A stretch of 64,000 bases of DNA from Flavobacterium sp. ACN6 (GCF_002304005.1 NZ_MRCQ01000001.1:434001-498000); one strand, 5' to 3'. Shown: positions 1-9,560, counted from the first letter of the stretch. The notes: generated by a model not told the origin, from the sequence alone. Translations and numbers: made by a program.

Positions 1-485
1 ATGACGTTTACGCTTATTTCTCTATTCCAGAGAATACGTATTTCCAAATGATGGAAGACAAAACCCTTAATACACAGGGCGATATCAAACTGGTACTGCC
101 AAACGGATTGGTTTACGATCAAAAAGGCGAACTAAGAACTGCAGATGGAGATATCGATAAACAAACCGGTTCTATTCAATACAAAGCAAAATTTCATAAT
201 CCGCAGGGGTTTATCAAGCACGGAACTTCTGGAAAATTGATTATTTCAGAACCTAAAACCAATGCAATATTAATTCCGCAGAAAGCTGTTTTTTCTATTC
301 AGGACAAACAATATGTATTTCTGGTAAAAAAAGATGGAGTAGTTAAAATGACCAATGTTACAATTGGAAGTACTCTTGATGATGTTTATATCCTAAACGA
401 CGGTCTAAAAAGCGATGACCTAATTGTTCAGGAAGGTACGCAGTCATTGAGAGACGGCGATAAAATCAACATCAAACAAACGTAG
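1..485 (+). CDS. RND efflux periplasmic adaptor, C-terminal part
   Basis: This is the 3' end of a membrane-fusion (adaptor) subunit of a tripartite RND multidrug pump; the start lies outside the window. The frame is open from base 3 and reads DVYAYFSIPENTYFQMM, so the first ATG at 48 is internal. The visible 161 residues cover the end of the beta-barrel domain (GSIQYKAKFHNPQG, then HGTSGKLIISEP) and the membrane-proximal domain (NAILIPQKAVFSIQDKQYVFLV), the usual order in AcrA/MexA relatives. The pump gene starts 50 bp downstream on the same strand and the outer-membrane channel follows, so this is the first of three operon genes. Function is firm at family level; the substrate is unknown. 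Confidence 0.93.
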   Translation, partial: DVYAYFSIPENTYFQMMEDKTLNTQGDIKLVLPNGLVYDQKGELRTADGDIDKQTGSIQYKAKFHNPQGFIKHGTSGKLIISEPKTNAILIPQKAVFSIQDKQYVFLVKKDGVVKMTNVTIGSTLDDVYILNDGLKSDDLIVQEGTQSLRDGDKINIKQT

Positions 486-535
486 TTTATCGAGTTGTAA
501 AACAGTTATTTAATTATTGATCTAAAAAAAAAATA

Positions 536-3500
536 ATGATAGAGTTATTTATCAAAAGAAAAATATTGTCATTAATCATCTCGGTTATGATAGTTCTTTT
601 GGGATTACTGGCTTTGTTCCAGCTTCCCATTACCCAATTTCCAGATATTGTACCGCCCTCGGTAACCGTAACGGCCAAATATACAGGAGCCAATGCAGAG
701 GTTTCTGCCAATGCCGTCGCGCTTCCGTTAGAAAGGGCCATAAATGGTGTTCCGGGAATGACGTATATGTCGACCGTAACTTCTAATGATGGTTTAACGT
801 TAATTCAGGTTTTCTTCGAAGTCGGAACCGATCCCGATTTAGCGGCTGTAAACGTGCAGAACCGTGTAACCACAATATTGGATGAACTTCCTGAAGAGGT
901 AATTCGAGCCGGAGTTACCACCGAAAAAGAGGTGAACAGTATGTTGATGTACTTAAACATTACGAGTACAGACAAAACTCAGGATGAACAGTTTATCTTC
1001 AACTTTACAGATATTAATATCCTTCAGGAATTAAAACGTATTGATGGTGTTGGTCGTGCCGAAATTATGGGACAGAGAGAATATTCGATGCGTGTCTGGC
1101 TGGATCCGCAAAAGATGCTTTCCTATAATATTTCGGCAAATGAAGTGATCAATTCCCTTCAAAAACAAAACATTTCTGCTGCACCAGGTAAAGTGGGCGA
1201 AGGATCAGGACAGCTTGATAATCAGTTACAATACGTAATTAAGTACGGAGGAAAATTCTTCGAACCAAAACAATATGAAGAAATCCCTTTAAGAGCCAAC
1301 TCTGACGGAACGATATTGAGATTAAAAGATATTTCTGTAATCGAATTTGGTTCGATGAGTTACGGAATGGTTTCAAAAACCGACGGAAAGCCTTCAGCAT
1401 CAATCATGTTGAAACAACGTCCGGGTTCTAACGCTTCTGAAGTTATTGCGAGCGTAAAAGAAAAAATGGCAGAATTAAAAGGATCTTCTTTTCCTCCGGG
1501 AATGGAATTTAATATTGCGTATGACGTTTCCCGTTTTCTTGACGCTTCTATTCATGAAGTTTTGAGAACATTAATTGAAGCCTTTCTTTTAGTAGCATTT
1601 GTAGTTTTTATTTTCCTGCAAGATTGGAGATCAACTTTAATTCCAGTATTGGCAGTACCTGTCGCGCTTATTGGTTCATTTACCTTCATGTCGATGATGG
1701 GATTCTCGATCAACTTATTAACGCTTTTTGCATTGGTTCTTTCCATCGGAATTGTGGTAGATAACGCCATTGTTGTCGTCGAAGCCGTTCACGTTAAAAT
1801 CTCCGAAGAACATATGGCGCCTCTCGAAGCGACCATAAGCGCTATGAAAGAAATCACGGGCGCCGTAATTGCAATTACAATTGTAATGGCTGCGGTATTT
1901 ATTCCAGTTGCATTTTTGAGCGGTCCGGTCGGGGTTTTCTACAGGCAGTTCTCCCTGACAATGGCGATTAGTATTGTTATTTCGGGAATCAACGCCCTTA
2001 CCCTTACTCCTGCCCTTTGTGCTATTATGCTGAAACCGCACGATCCGAACAAAGAAAAGAAATCGTTAATGGATCGTTTCTTCCACAAATTCAACAATTG
2101 GTTTGACAATATAACTTCAAAATACATTAAAGTATTGGTGAAATTTGCAGATCGAACTTCGATTACCGTTGGTTTACTAGTTCTTTTCTGCCTTTTAACT
2201 TGGGGAACAAGCAAGTTTTTACCATCAGGATTTATTCCGTCAGAAGATCAGGGAATGGTTTATGTGAGCGTTACAACACCTCAGGGAGCAACTGTAGAGC
2301 GTACTGAAAAAGTATTGGATGAAGTTACCCGTGTTGCCAAAGGAATTAAAGGTGTCGACAATGTAACCACTCTTGCCGGATACAGTATTGTTACTGAAAT
2401 CGCTGGTGCTTCATACGGAATGGGAATGATTAACCTAAAAGACTGGAGCGATCGTGATATTTCTGTAACCGAATTTATTGCGCTTTTAAGCGAAAAAACA
2501 AAAGGTATTTCTGATGCCCAAATTGAAATCTTTGCACCGCCGACCGTTCCTGGTTTTGGTAATACAAGTGGTTTCGAACTACGATTATTAGATAAATCCG
2601 GAGGAAGCATTGCAAATACAGATGAAGTGACCAAAAATTTCATTAAAGAATTAAATGCTTCGCCAGAAATACAAAACTCTTTTACCAGTTTTGATGCCAC
2701 TTTCCCGCAATATTTAATTCATATTGATTATGATCTTGCGGCGAAAAAAGGAATTTCTGTAGACAATGCGATGGCGACTTTGCAGACCATGCTGGGTTCT
2801 TTTTATGCGACCAATTTTATCCGTTTTTCTCAAATGTATAAAGTAATGGTTCAGGCAAGTCCGCAGTTCCGTAAAAATCCGGAAAGTATATTGGATATGT
2901 ATTTAAAAAATGATGCAGGCGAAATGGTTCCATTCTCTACTTTCATCAAATTAGAAAGAGTTTACGGTCCAGAAGTACTTACGCGATACAATATGTATAT
3001 GTCGGCGATGATTAACGGAGAACCTGCAGAAGGTTATAGTTCTGGAGAAGCGATTGCAGCCGTAGAAAAAATCGCTGCAGAAAAACTTCCAAGCCGCTTT
3101 GAACTAGAATGGTCTGGTATGACGCGTGAAGAAATTCTTTCTGGAAACCAAACGATCTACATTTTTGCTTTGTGTATACTATTTGTATACTTATTATTGG
3201 CGGCGCAATACGAAAGTTTACTGCTCCCGTTCCCAGTATTATTAAGCCTTCCTGTCGGAGTTTTTGGTTCTTATCTTGCTCTTTTAATAGTTGGATTAGA
3301 CAATAACATTTACGCGCAGGTGGCACTCGTCATGCTGATTGGTCTGCTCGCCAAAAATGCCATTTTGATTGTAGAATTTGCGATGGCACAAAACAAAATT
3401 GGACGAGACATTACAGAAGCTGCGATTGAAGGAGCAAGACTACGTTTCAGGCCTATTTTGATGACTTCTTTTGCTTTTATTTCAGGGTTGATTCCACTTT

Positions 3501-3652
3501 GTATCGCTTCTGGCGCGGGTGCCGTGGGTAACCGCTCAATTGGTACAGCAGCTGCGGGCGGTATGTTGATTGGAACTGTGTTTGGTCTGGTGATTATTCC
3601 AGGACTTTACATTTTGTTTGCCAAACTTGAAAAAGCAATGAATAAAAATTAA
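536..3652 (+). CDS. RND multidrug efflux pump, HAE1/AcrB family
   Basis: This 1038-residue inner-membrane pump has the standard family length and would export hydrophobic compounds using proton flux. It has an N-terminal membrane helix, a first periplasmic porter/docking half, a helix bundle at about 340-540, a second periplasmic half and a C-terminal bundle. The proton-relay Lys in TM10 is kept as K940 within LLAKNAILIVEFA, the same number as in AcrB. In TM4 the usual Asp-Asp pair reads Asp409-Asn410 (VVDNAIVVVEA), so only one of the two acidic residues is present. The gene sits between the adaptor and a TolC-type lipoprotein gene that begins 3 bp after its stop. HAE1 assignment is secure; substrate is not predictable. 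Confidence 0.96.
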   Translation: MIELFIKRKILSLIISVMIVLLGLLALFQLPITQFPDIVPPSVTVTAKYTGANAEVSANAVALPLERAINGVPGMTYMSTVTSNDGLTLIQVFFEVGTDPDLAAVNVQNRVTTILDELPEEVIRAGVTTEKEVNSMLMYLNITSTDKTQDEQFIFNFTDINILQELKRIDGVGRAEIMGQREYSMRVWLDPQKMLSYNISANEVINSLQKQNISAAPGKVGEGSGQLDNQLQYVIKYGGKFFEPKQYEEIPLRANSDGTILRLKDISVIEFGSMSYGMVSKTDGKPSASIMLKQRPGSNASEVIASVKEKMAELKGSSFPPGMEFNIAYDVSRFLDASIHEVLRTLIEAFLLVAFVVFIFLQDWRSTLIPVLAVPVALIGSFTFMSMMGFSINLLTLFALVLSIGIVVDNAIVVVEAVHVKISEEHMAPLEATISAMKEITGAVIAITIVMAAVFIPVAFLSGPVGVFYRQFSLTMAISIVISGINALTLTPALCAIMLKPHDPNKEKKSLMDRFFHKFNNWFDNITSKYIKVLVKFADRTSITVGLLVLFCLLTWGTSKFLPSGFIPSEDQGMVYVSVTTPQGATVERTEKVLDEVTRVAKGIKGVDNVTTLAGYSIVTEIAGASYGMGMINLKDWSDRDISVTEFIALLSEKTKGISDAQIEIFAPPTVPGFGNTSGFELRLLDKSGGSIANTDEVTKNFIKELNASPEIQNSFTSFDATFPQYLIHIDYDLAAKKGISVDNAMATLQTMLGSFYATNFIRFSQMYKVMVQASPQFRKNPESILDMYLKNDAGEMVPFSTFIKLERVYGPEVLTRYNMYMSAMINGEPAEGYSSGEAIAAVEKIAAEKLPSRFELEWSGMTREEILSGNQTIYIFALCILFVYLLLAAQYESLLLPFPVLLSLPVGVFGSYLALLIVGLDNNIYAQVALVMLIGLLAKNAILIVEFAMAQNKIGRDITEAAIEGARLRFRPILMTSFAFISGLIPLCIASGAGAVGNRSIGTAAAGGMLIGTVFGLVIIPGLYILFAKLEKAMNKN

Positions 3653-3655
3653 ACA

Positions 3656-5140
3656 ATGAAAGAGATATTAAATCCATATAAAATAGTAAAAAACAACAGG
3701 ACAAATGCTTTAGTAGTAATCTCCGTATTACTTCTGACGGCTTGTTCAGCGCCAAAAGTCAGCGATAAATTGACTGCGGCAAAACTTCCTGAGAATTTTG
3801 ATGCGAAGAGAAAAGACAGTGCAAATAATGCTGCACCGTTTATTCCATTAAAAACAGAAAACTTTTTTAAAGATCCGAAATTAGAGCAATTGCTAAAAAA
3901 AGCCGTTGCTCAAAATCCAGATTATCTAATTATGCAGGAAAGAATCCTGATTGCCAATTCGCATTTAAAAGTAGCGAAACTCGCCTTGCTTCCTTCTTTA
4001 GATCTAGTGGCAGATGCTTCTGGAACGCGCTACGGAAAATATACAATGGACGGCGTTGGTAATTTTGATACTAACTTCTCACAAAATATTACCGATAAAC
4101 AAAGAATCAATGAAGATGTTACTCCCAGCCTATTTTTAGGCGGAAAAGTTTCTTGGGAAGCGGATATCTGGGGGAAATTAAGCAATCGTAAAAAAGCCGC
4201 GCAGCAACGCTTCTTTGCTTCGCAGCAAGGAATGCGTTTATTGCAGACCCGACTTTTAAGCGACGCAGCCGATTTGTATTTCAAACTCATTGCATTAGAC
4301 AAACAAGCTGCGATTTATAATGACAATTTAAAAACACAGGAAAGAGCGCTTGATATTGTTTCTGCCCAAAGATCGGTTGGAAAAGCTACAGAATTGGCGG
4401 TCCAACAGTTTAATGCACAAAACAATAACATTCATGCACAAGCTTCTGAATTGAATTTAAGCATTGATCAGACGGAAAAAGCTTTATTGACTCTTTTGGG
4501 TGAATACGGCGGAAAAATAGACCGAAGCACCGATTTTTTATCGGGACATTTAGAGGTTCTAAACCAACAAATAAGTGTAGATTCGATTATCCATAAAAGA
4601 CCTGATGTTGCTGAAGCGTATTTCGAATTACTGGCAAGCAACGCTGACGCGAAATCGGCACGCGCAGCTTTTTTTCCAACCGTTAATCTGGGCGGTTATG
4701 CAGGTTTTAATTCGTTTTCTTTCAGCACTTTCTTTGATGCAGGATCTTTCGCCTGGCAGTTATTAGGCGGAATAACAGCGCCTGTTTTCAATAAAGGACA
4801 GATCAAACAGGAATTTTATGTTTCTAACAGAAGACAGGAAATCTCTTTTCTTCAATATCAAAATGCGGTAACAACGGCTTTTAACGAATTAAGCGCTTTA
4901 CTGCATCGAAATGAAGCTTTTGAAGATGTTTTGAAATACAAATTAAAAGAAATCGATCATCTCGAAATCGCAGTTAATGTTTCCAACGATTTGTATTTGA
5001 GCGGATACGCCAACTATCTTGAAATCATCAATGCACAAAAAAATAAATTGCAGGCAGAACTAGATTTTGTTGATATTCAGTTACGAAATGCCAACTCTCA
5101 AGTGCTATTGTACAAGGCTTTAGGCGGAGGAATTAATTAG
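3656..5140 (+). CDS. TolC-family outer-membrane efflux lipoprotein
   Basis: This 494-residue protein is the outer-membrane channel of the RND system. The signal peptide ends in LLLTAC, so Cys30 would be lipidated after a long N-terminal extension, as in NodT/OprM-type channels. Two repeated outer-membrane-efflux domains follow, with long helical stretches (for example LQTRLLSDAADLYFKLIALD and YKLKEIDHLEIAVNVSNDLY) and the ending NANSQVLLYKALGGG that is typical of the family. It starts 3 bp after the pump stop codon and is followed by a terminator-like hairpin, so it closes the operon. Confidence 0.95.
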   Translation: MKEILNPYKIVKNNRTNALVVISVLLLTACSAPKVSDKLTAAKLPENFDAKRKDSANNAAPFIPLKTENFFKDPKLEQLLKKAVAQNPDYLIMQERILIANSHLKVAKLALLPSLDLVADASGTRYGKYTMDGVGNFDTNFSQNITDKQRINEDVTPSLFLGGKVSWEADIWGKLSNRKKAAQQRFFASQQGMRLLQTRLLSDAADLYFKLIALDKQAAIYNDNLKTQERALDIVSAQRSVGKATELAVQQFNAQNNNIHAQASELNLSIDQTEKALLTLLGEYGGKIDRSTDFLSGHLEVLNQQISVDSIIHKRPDVAEAYFELLASNADAKSARAAFFPTVNLGGYAGFNSFSFSTFFDAGSFAWQLLGGITAPVFNKGQIKQEFYVSNRRQEISFLQYQNAVTTAFNELSALLHRNEAFEDVLKYKLKEIDHLEIAVNVSNDLYLSGYANYLEIINAQKNKLQAELDFVDIQLRNANSQVLLYKALGGGIN

Positions 5141-5196
5141 TTTATATATTGGTCAAAAATTGCTCTTTTTTTAGCTCATCAAGATTGCAGTTTTAT

Positions 5197-5229
5197 ATCC
5201 CATTTGTTTCGGCAGATGGGATTTTTTTT
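5197..5229 (+). terminator. Rho-independent terminator after the RND operon
   Basis: ATCCCATTTG and CAGATGGGAT form a 10-bp stem with one mismatch around a TTTCGG loop, and a run of eight T follows. It lies 57 bp after the channel gene stop and before the next promoter region. Confidence 0.75.
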
Positions 5230-5292
5230 GTTTGAAATTTTCTGTTGGTCGTTACAACTACTATCTTTATTCCCAATTCCTAAAATATATAG

Positions 5293-5853
5293 ATGGATAT
5301 TACTGCTATTCTTGACTCTATTTACCAACTTCCAGAGCAGTCTAAACTGGCTTTGCAAAAAAATGCTATGGAAATAACTTTTCCGAAAGGGCATATTTTA
5401 CTCAGAGCCAACAAAATAGAACCGAATATTTATTTTATAAAAAAAGGATTGGTCAGAGCATTTATTGAAAGGGATAATGAAGTTACTTTTTGGTTTGGAA
5501 AAGAAGGCGAAACCGTAATTTCTATGAAAAGTTATGTCGAAGAAGAACCTGGATATGAAACGATTGAACTTTTGGAAGACTGTGAATTATACGAATTAAA
5601 AACAGAAAACTTAAGAAAGCTGTTCAGCGAAGACGTTCACATTGCCAATTGGGGACGAAAATTTGCCGAAAAAGAATTGATCAAAACAGAAGAACGCTTG
5701 ATTTCTAGACAATTCAAAAACGCTTCGGAACGTTATCTTGAATTGATGAAAGATCATCCTGAACTGCTTCAAAGAGTACAATTGGGACATATCGCTTCTT
5801 ATCTGGGCATTACACAAGTGAGTTTAAGCCGAATAAGAGCGGAATTAAAATAA
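5293..5853 (+). CDS. Crp/Fnr-family transcriptional regulator
   Basis: This 186-residue protein has a cyclic-nucleotide-binding-like beta barrel (about 20-120, with PKGHILLRANKIEPNIYFIK) and a C-terminal helix-turn-helix (LGHIASYLGITQVSLSRIRA). It is shorter than E. coli Crp, as are most of the many Bacteroidota paralogues. The cNMP phosphate cassette is not recognisable, so the ligand is unknown. The gene stands alone 150 bp after the RND operon, with the SMR exporter 73 bp downstream on the same strand. Control of either neighbour is possible but only an inference. Confidence 0.9.
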   Translation: MDITAILDSIYQLPEQSKLALQKNAMEITFPKGHILLRANKIEPNIYFIKKGLVRAFIERDNEVTFWFGKEGETVISMKSYVEEEPGYETIELLEDCELYELKTENLRKLFSEDVHIANWGRKFAEKELIKTEERLISRQFKNASERYLELMKDHPELLQRVQLGHIASYLGITQVSLSRIRAELK

Positions 5854-5926
5854 ATTTATTTTTTATCATTTGTTAAATTTTTTCCGAACTTCATAAAGGA
5901 ACTTTGCACCTCAAAATTTTAACGAT

Positions 5927-6253
5927 ATGAACTGGATTATTTTAATCATTGCGGGCTTATTTGAAGTTGCTTTTGCAGCCTGTCTAGGAAAGGCAAAAGA
6001 AACTACAGGAACAGAAATGTATTATTGGTATATTGGATTTTTTATTTCTTTAACGCTAAGTATGCTTTTATTGATGAAAGCAACCGAAACTCTTCCGCTT
6101 GGAACCGCTTATGCCGTATGGACAGGAATTGGCGCTGTGGGAACTGTATTAGTTGGTATTTTTATTTTTAAAGAACCAGCTGCTTTCTGGAGATTGTTCT
6201 TTTTGGCAACCTTAGTGGGATCTATTGTTGGTTTAAAAGCGGTTTCCCATTAA
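5927..6253 (+). CDS. sugE: SMR-family exporter, SugE/Gdx subtype
   Basis: This is a 108-residue inner-membrane protein with four helices, the standard size of small multidrug resistance transporters. The essential Glu of TM1 is Glu13 (IAGLFEVAFA). The TM3 segment GTAYAVWTGIGAVGT matches the SugE/Gdx signature; this subfamily includes guanidinium/proton antiporters. Family members work as antiparallel dimers and may be encoded singly, as here. I looked for a guanidine riboswitch in the short leader and saw none. Subtype is likely, substrate is unproven. Confidence 0.88.
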   Translation: MNWIILIIAGLFEVAFAACLGKAKETTGTEMYYWYIGFFISLTLSMLLLMKATETLPLGTAYAVWTGIGAVGTVLVGIFIFKEPAAFWRLFFLATLVGSIVGLKAVSH

Positions 6254-6272
6254 TCTAAATAACTTACACAGC

Positions 6273-6305
6273 AACTTTGTCAAAGTTTGAAACTTTGACA
6301 AAGTT
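6273..6305. repeat. 33-bp perfect palindrome, copy 1 of 3
   Basis: AACTTTGTCAAAGTTT is followed by one G and then its exact reverse complement AAACTTTGACAAAGTT. Each half is itself a near palindrome (AACTTTG-T-CAAAGTT), so one long or two short hairpins can form. It lies 20 bp after the sugE stop and is followed by TT, so it may act as a terminator for that gene. The same element recurs at 59575 and 60925. Confidence 0.85.
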
Positions 6306-6457
6306 TTCTACATAACGAAATAAGCGAAATATTGAATTTCGTTTTTTTTATGAATCGATTATAATAATGCGTTTTCAGCATCACATGATAAAAAAATAGC
6401 ATTTTATATCATTATTCTAGATTTTATCTTTGTCAAAAAATAAGCATTATAATACCT

Positions 6458-6940
6458 ATGAAATTTAGCCATACCATAAAATCATTTGAGGAATTAACCA
6501 ATCAAGAACTTTACGAATTATTACGTTTACGAAGTGAAGTTTTTGTAGTAGAACAGAACTGTCCGTATTTGGATTTAGATAATAAAGACCAAAAAAGTTT
6601 GCACCTTTTGTACTATGTAGATAATGAATTGGCGGGCTGTACACGTTTACTTCCTGCTGGTTTATCTTATAAAGAAATTGCGATTGGAAGAGTAGTAATT
6701 GCAAAAACACACCGCGGATTAGGTTTAGGTGTAAAAATTATGGAAGCAACTATTGCTGGATGCGAAGAAAAATTTGGCGAAGGCCCGATCCGAATTAGTG
6801 CGCAATACCATTTGTCTAAATTTTATCAATCTGTTGGATTTGTAGAACAAGGCGAAGTTTATGACGAAGACGGAATTCCGCATATCGAAATGCTGCGAGT
6901 TTACTATTTAGGGAATAATCAGTTTCAAAACATTGGCTAA
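6458..6940 (+). CDS. ElaA-like GNAT acetyltransferase
   Basis: This 160-residue single-domain N-acetyltransferase resembles E. coli ElaA. Features shared with that group are the N-terminal LYELLRLRSEVFVVEQNCPY segment with the conserved RxEVFVVEQ core, the acetyl-CoA loop VIAKTHRGLGLGVKIM (RGxGxG type) and the C-terminal YQSVGFVEQGEVYDEDGIPH. The substrate is unknown. Its last 33 bp overlap the 3' end of the convergent LysR gene. Confidence 0.88.
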   Translation: MKFSHTIKSFEELTNQELYELLRLRSEVFVVEQNCPYLDLDNKDQKSLHLLYYVDNELAGCTRLLPAGLSYKEIAIGRVVIAKTHRGLGLGVKIMEATIAGCEEKFGEGPIRISAQYHLSKFYQSVGFVEQGEVYDEDGIPHIEMLRVYYLGNNQFQNIG

Positions 6941-7771
6941 AACTGGATTATGATCTTCGGTTCTCCAATTGATATACAAATCGGTTTCTAAGGGAAGTTT
7001 TATAAATCGGATTCCTGAGATTTCATGGAAAAGATAAGAATCTGGCAGAATGGCAATTCCGAGTCCTTTTCGAACCAACGCAATAATCGCTGATCCAAAT
7101 TCGGAATGAAGGTACACTTCTGGTGCATCTTCAAAAGAATTGAATAAACGTTGTATCAAATCACTGTAACTACTGCCTTCATCGTTAGTTGGCAATATGA
7201 ACTTTTGAGAAGCAAGCGTTTCTTTCGTAAGATCTTCAGGAGTTCGGTACGGATGATTTTCAGGAACCACAATCGCTAAATTATCGGTATGTATTTTTTC
7301 TGATCGTATATCGCGGGAGTTATTTATATCTCTGGTAATTGCTAAGTCGATTTTATAATTTTGAAGATATTCCTGCTGATTTTCATACAGAACCTGAACC
7401 AATTTGATTTTAAGTTTTGGAAAAGCATTGGAAATACGAGATAAAATATCAGGCATAAGCGAAGCCGAAATAGAATCGGGATGTGAAATCGTAATGGTAC
7501 CGCTTTCACCCAGCTGAATCTGGCGAGCCGATTGATGAATAAATTCCAGTTTACTCATTTCGACTTCCCACTTTTCTTTTAGAAACTGACCCGCAGCCGT
7601 GAGTTTAACATTGCGCTTGTTGCGTTCAAACAACTGAACGCCAAGCTGATTTTCAAGTGATTGAATTTGACGGCTCAATGCAGACTGGGTAATATTCATT
7701 TTCCCAGCCGTATTCCAGAAATGAAGTTCGCGTGACAACGCTAGAAAATATTTAATTTGCTGTAAATCCAT
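6908..7771 (-). CDS. LysR-family transcriptional regulator
   Basis: This 287-residue regulator starts with a classic winged helix (MDLQQIKYFLALSRELHF, then ITQSALSRQIQSLENQLG). A linker helix and a two-lobed periplasmic-binding-like effector domain (about 90-287) follow. It is divergent from the GNAT gene at 7838 with 66 bp between the starts, the arrangement in which LysR proteins often control the neighbour. The gap contains TGCAATTTACGCA, a possible T-N11-A type LysR site. The effector is unknown. Confidence 0.93.
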   Translation of the reverse strand: MDLQQIKYFLALSRELHFWNTAGKMNITQSALSRQIQSLENQLGVQLFERNKRNVKLTAAGQFLKEKWEVEMSKLEFIHQSARQIQLGESGTITISHPDSISASLMPDILSRISNAFPKLKIKLVQVLYENQQEYLQNYKIDLAITRDINNSRDIRSEKIHTDNLAIVVPENHPYRTPEDLTKETLASQKFILPTNDEGSSYSDLIQRLFNSFEDAPEVYLHSEFGSAIIALVRKGLGIAILPDSYLFHEISGIRFIKLPLETDLYINWRTEDHNPVLANVLKLIIP

Positions 7772-7837
7772 TGATGCAATTTACGCATTTATTAAGAATA
7801 AAAAAGAAGTTTTAATGCATTAAAAAAAACAAAGAAG

Positions 7838-8356
7838 ATGAATACTTTAAAAATAAAAAAAGCTTCAATTAATGATATAACAGTACTTCAAGCTATTGGA
7901 AGACAAACTTTTTCAGAAACATTTGCAGACGTAAATTCGGAAGAAAATATGATTAAATATTTGAATGAAAGTTTCGCTTCAGAAAAACTATCATTAGAAC
8001 TTAGCAATTCAAATTCTCATTTTTATCTGGCAGAGCTTGATGACAAAGTGATTGGTTATTTAAAATTAAATACAGGCGACGCACAAACCGAAAAACAAGA
8101 AAATAATGCACTCGAAATTGAGCGTATTTATGTAGCAAAAGAATTTCATGGCAAAAAGATCGCTCAGGCTCTTTATGCGCAGGCGATGCAAACTGCTTCA
8201 GAAGTTAATGCATCCTATATATGGCTTGGCGTTTGGGAAAAGAATTTTAGAGCGGTAAGTTTTTATACTAAAAATGGTTTTGTTCAGTTTAATACTCATA
8301 TTTTCAAATTGGGTAACGACGAACAAACCGATTTACTGATGAAGAAAGTTTTATAA
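7838..8356 (+). CDS. GNAT-family N-acetyltransferase
   Basis: This 172-residue protein is a single GNAT domain: ITVLQAIGRQTFSETFAD at the start, the strand ALEIERIYVAKEFHGKKIAQ carrying the acetyl-CoA loop, and VSFYTKNGFVQFNTHIF at the end. The layout resembles spermidine/ribosomal-peptide type acetyltransferases. It is divergent from the LysR gene and is its most likely target. Substrate unknown. Confidence 0.9.
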   Translation: MNTLKIKKASINDITVLQAIGRQTFSETFADVNSEENMIKYLNESFASEKLSLELSNSNSHFYLAELDDKVIGYLKLNTGDAQTEKQENNALEIERIYVAKEFHGKKIAQALYAQAMQTASEVNASYIWLGVWEKNFRAVSFYTKNGFVQFNTHIFKLGNDEQTDLLMKKVL

Positions 8357-8442
8357 TTTTTACTGATACATTAGCTGCAAAGTTTTGCTGTCGATAAAGG
8401 CTTCACATTTAAAATAAACATAGCAATAATTGCTTCAACAAA

Positions 8443-9330
8443 ATGGAAAGAAAACAACTTTTACTAATTTTACTAATCATAGGAACTGCATTTTGGGGTA
8501 TCTCCTATTCTATTACAAAAATGGCTATTGGGGAGTATTCACCAAACACTTTTTTGTTTTATCGTTTTCTATTGGCTGTAATTGTTTTAACCATTATTTT
8601 TTGGAAGTACGTAAGAGATACCAATTTAGAAGCGATTAAAACCGGAGCTATTCTAGCTTTTCCAATGTTTTTAGGCATTCAGCTGCAGACTGTTGGATTG
8701 AAATATACAGATGCTTCACAATGTTCTTTTATTGCAGGATTAACCGTTATTATTATTCCGTTGATGAAGTTGACGGTTTACCGCACCAATGCTTCTTTAA
8801 AAATATGGATCGCTGCGTTGACAGCTCTAACGGGGTTATTTATTATAGCGATACAAGACAAGTTTACTATCAATATCGGTGATTTATTTACTATTGCGGG
8901 CGCATTTGCTTTTGCCGTTTATCTCATTGCTGTTGAAAAACATTCGGCTTCAAAAAATCTTTTATATTCCATTGTTCCTATGTTTGCTTTTTGTGCACTT
9001 TTCACTTTTTGTCTGGCGATTACAGATTCTCAAGCGGTTTGGTTTCCTAAAAATGATACATTTTGGATGGGTGTAGTTTATTGTGCGCTTTTCTCTACTG
9101 CCTATATGTACACAGTTTCGAATATTTCACAGCGTTATCTATCTGCAGAACGCGTGGCAGTAATTTATTTATTTGAACCTGTTTTTGGTGCAATCGGCGC
9201 TTTTTTTATTTTGGGAGAAAACCTTTCTTGGCGTCTGCTTTTGGGTGGAAGTTTGATTTTTGCTGCAACAATTATTTCCGAAGTAAATTTTAAAAATCCG
9301 AAATTCAAAGTTTTGGCTAAGAAAAACTAA
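8443..9330 (+). CDS. EamA/DMT-family exporter
   Basis: This 295-residue inner-membrane protein has about ten helices in two EamA repeats. The first contains GTAFWGISYSITKMAIGEYSPN and FYRFLLAV; the second contains ISQRYLSAERVAVIYLFEPV and GAIGAFFILGE. These are hallmarks of RhaT/YdcZ-like drug/metabolite exporters. It stands alone downstream of the GNAT gene. The exported compound cannot be predicted. Confidence 0.92.
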   Translation: MERKQLLLILLIIGTAFWGISYSITKMAIGEYSPNTFLFYRFLLAVIVLTIIFWKYVRDTNLEAIKTGAILAFPMFLGIQLQTVGLKYTDASQCSFIAGLTVIIIPLMKLTVYRTNASLKIWIAALTALTGLFIIAIQDKFTINIGDLFTIAGAFAFAVYLIAVEKHSASKNLLYSIVPMFAFCALFTFCLAITDSQAVWFPKNDTFWMGVVYCALFSTAYMYTVSNISQRYLSAERVAVIYLFEPVFGAIGAFFILGENLSWRLLLGGSLIFAATIISEVNFKNPKFKVLAKKN

Positions 9331-9344
9331 TAATATTATTCATA

Positions 9345-9537
9345 AAAAAGTTTCAGATTTAGCAGATTTGAGCAGATAAGCACAGATTATTCTAATTTGA
9401 ATCTGTTTAATCAGCGGGAGAAAACAAATAATATTTATATAAAAGTTTCACGCAGATTTAGCAGATTTAAGCAGATTAACACAGATTATTCTAATTTGAA
9501 ATCTGCTTAAATCTGTTTAAATCTGCGTGAAAAAAAA
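9345..9537. repeat. Intergenic CAGATTTA-type repeat with long inverted arms
   Basis: Two diverged direct copies of a CAGATTTAGCAGATTT motif lie at 9355-9417 and 9449-9529. In the second copy, CACGCAGATTTAGCAGATTTAAGCAGATT (9449-9477) is complementary to 9500-9529 with one gap or mismatch, around a 22-nt loop. Fragments of the same motif occur at about 59518 and 63508. This looks like an interspersed non-coding repeat family and may terminate transcription from both convergent neighbours. Confidence 0.8.
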
Positions 9538-9560
9538 TATTAACGATCTCTAAAACCTAT

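Noticed and set aside
1718..2214. Open frames on the minus strand inside the RND pump gene
   Set aside because: Shadow frames over a well-supported 1038-residue gene with clear family motifs.
5854..5926. Guanidine riboswitch upstream of the SugE-like gene
   Set aside because: The leader is only 73 bp and shows none of the conserved guanidine-riboswitch motifs.
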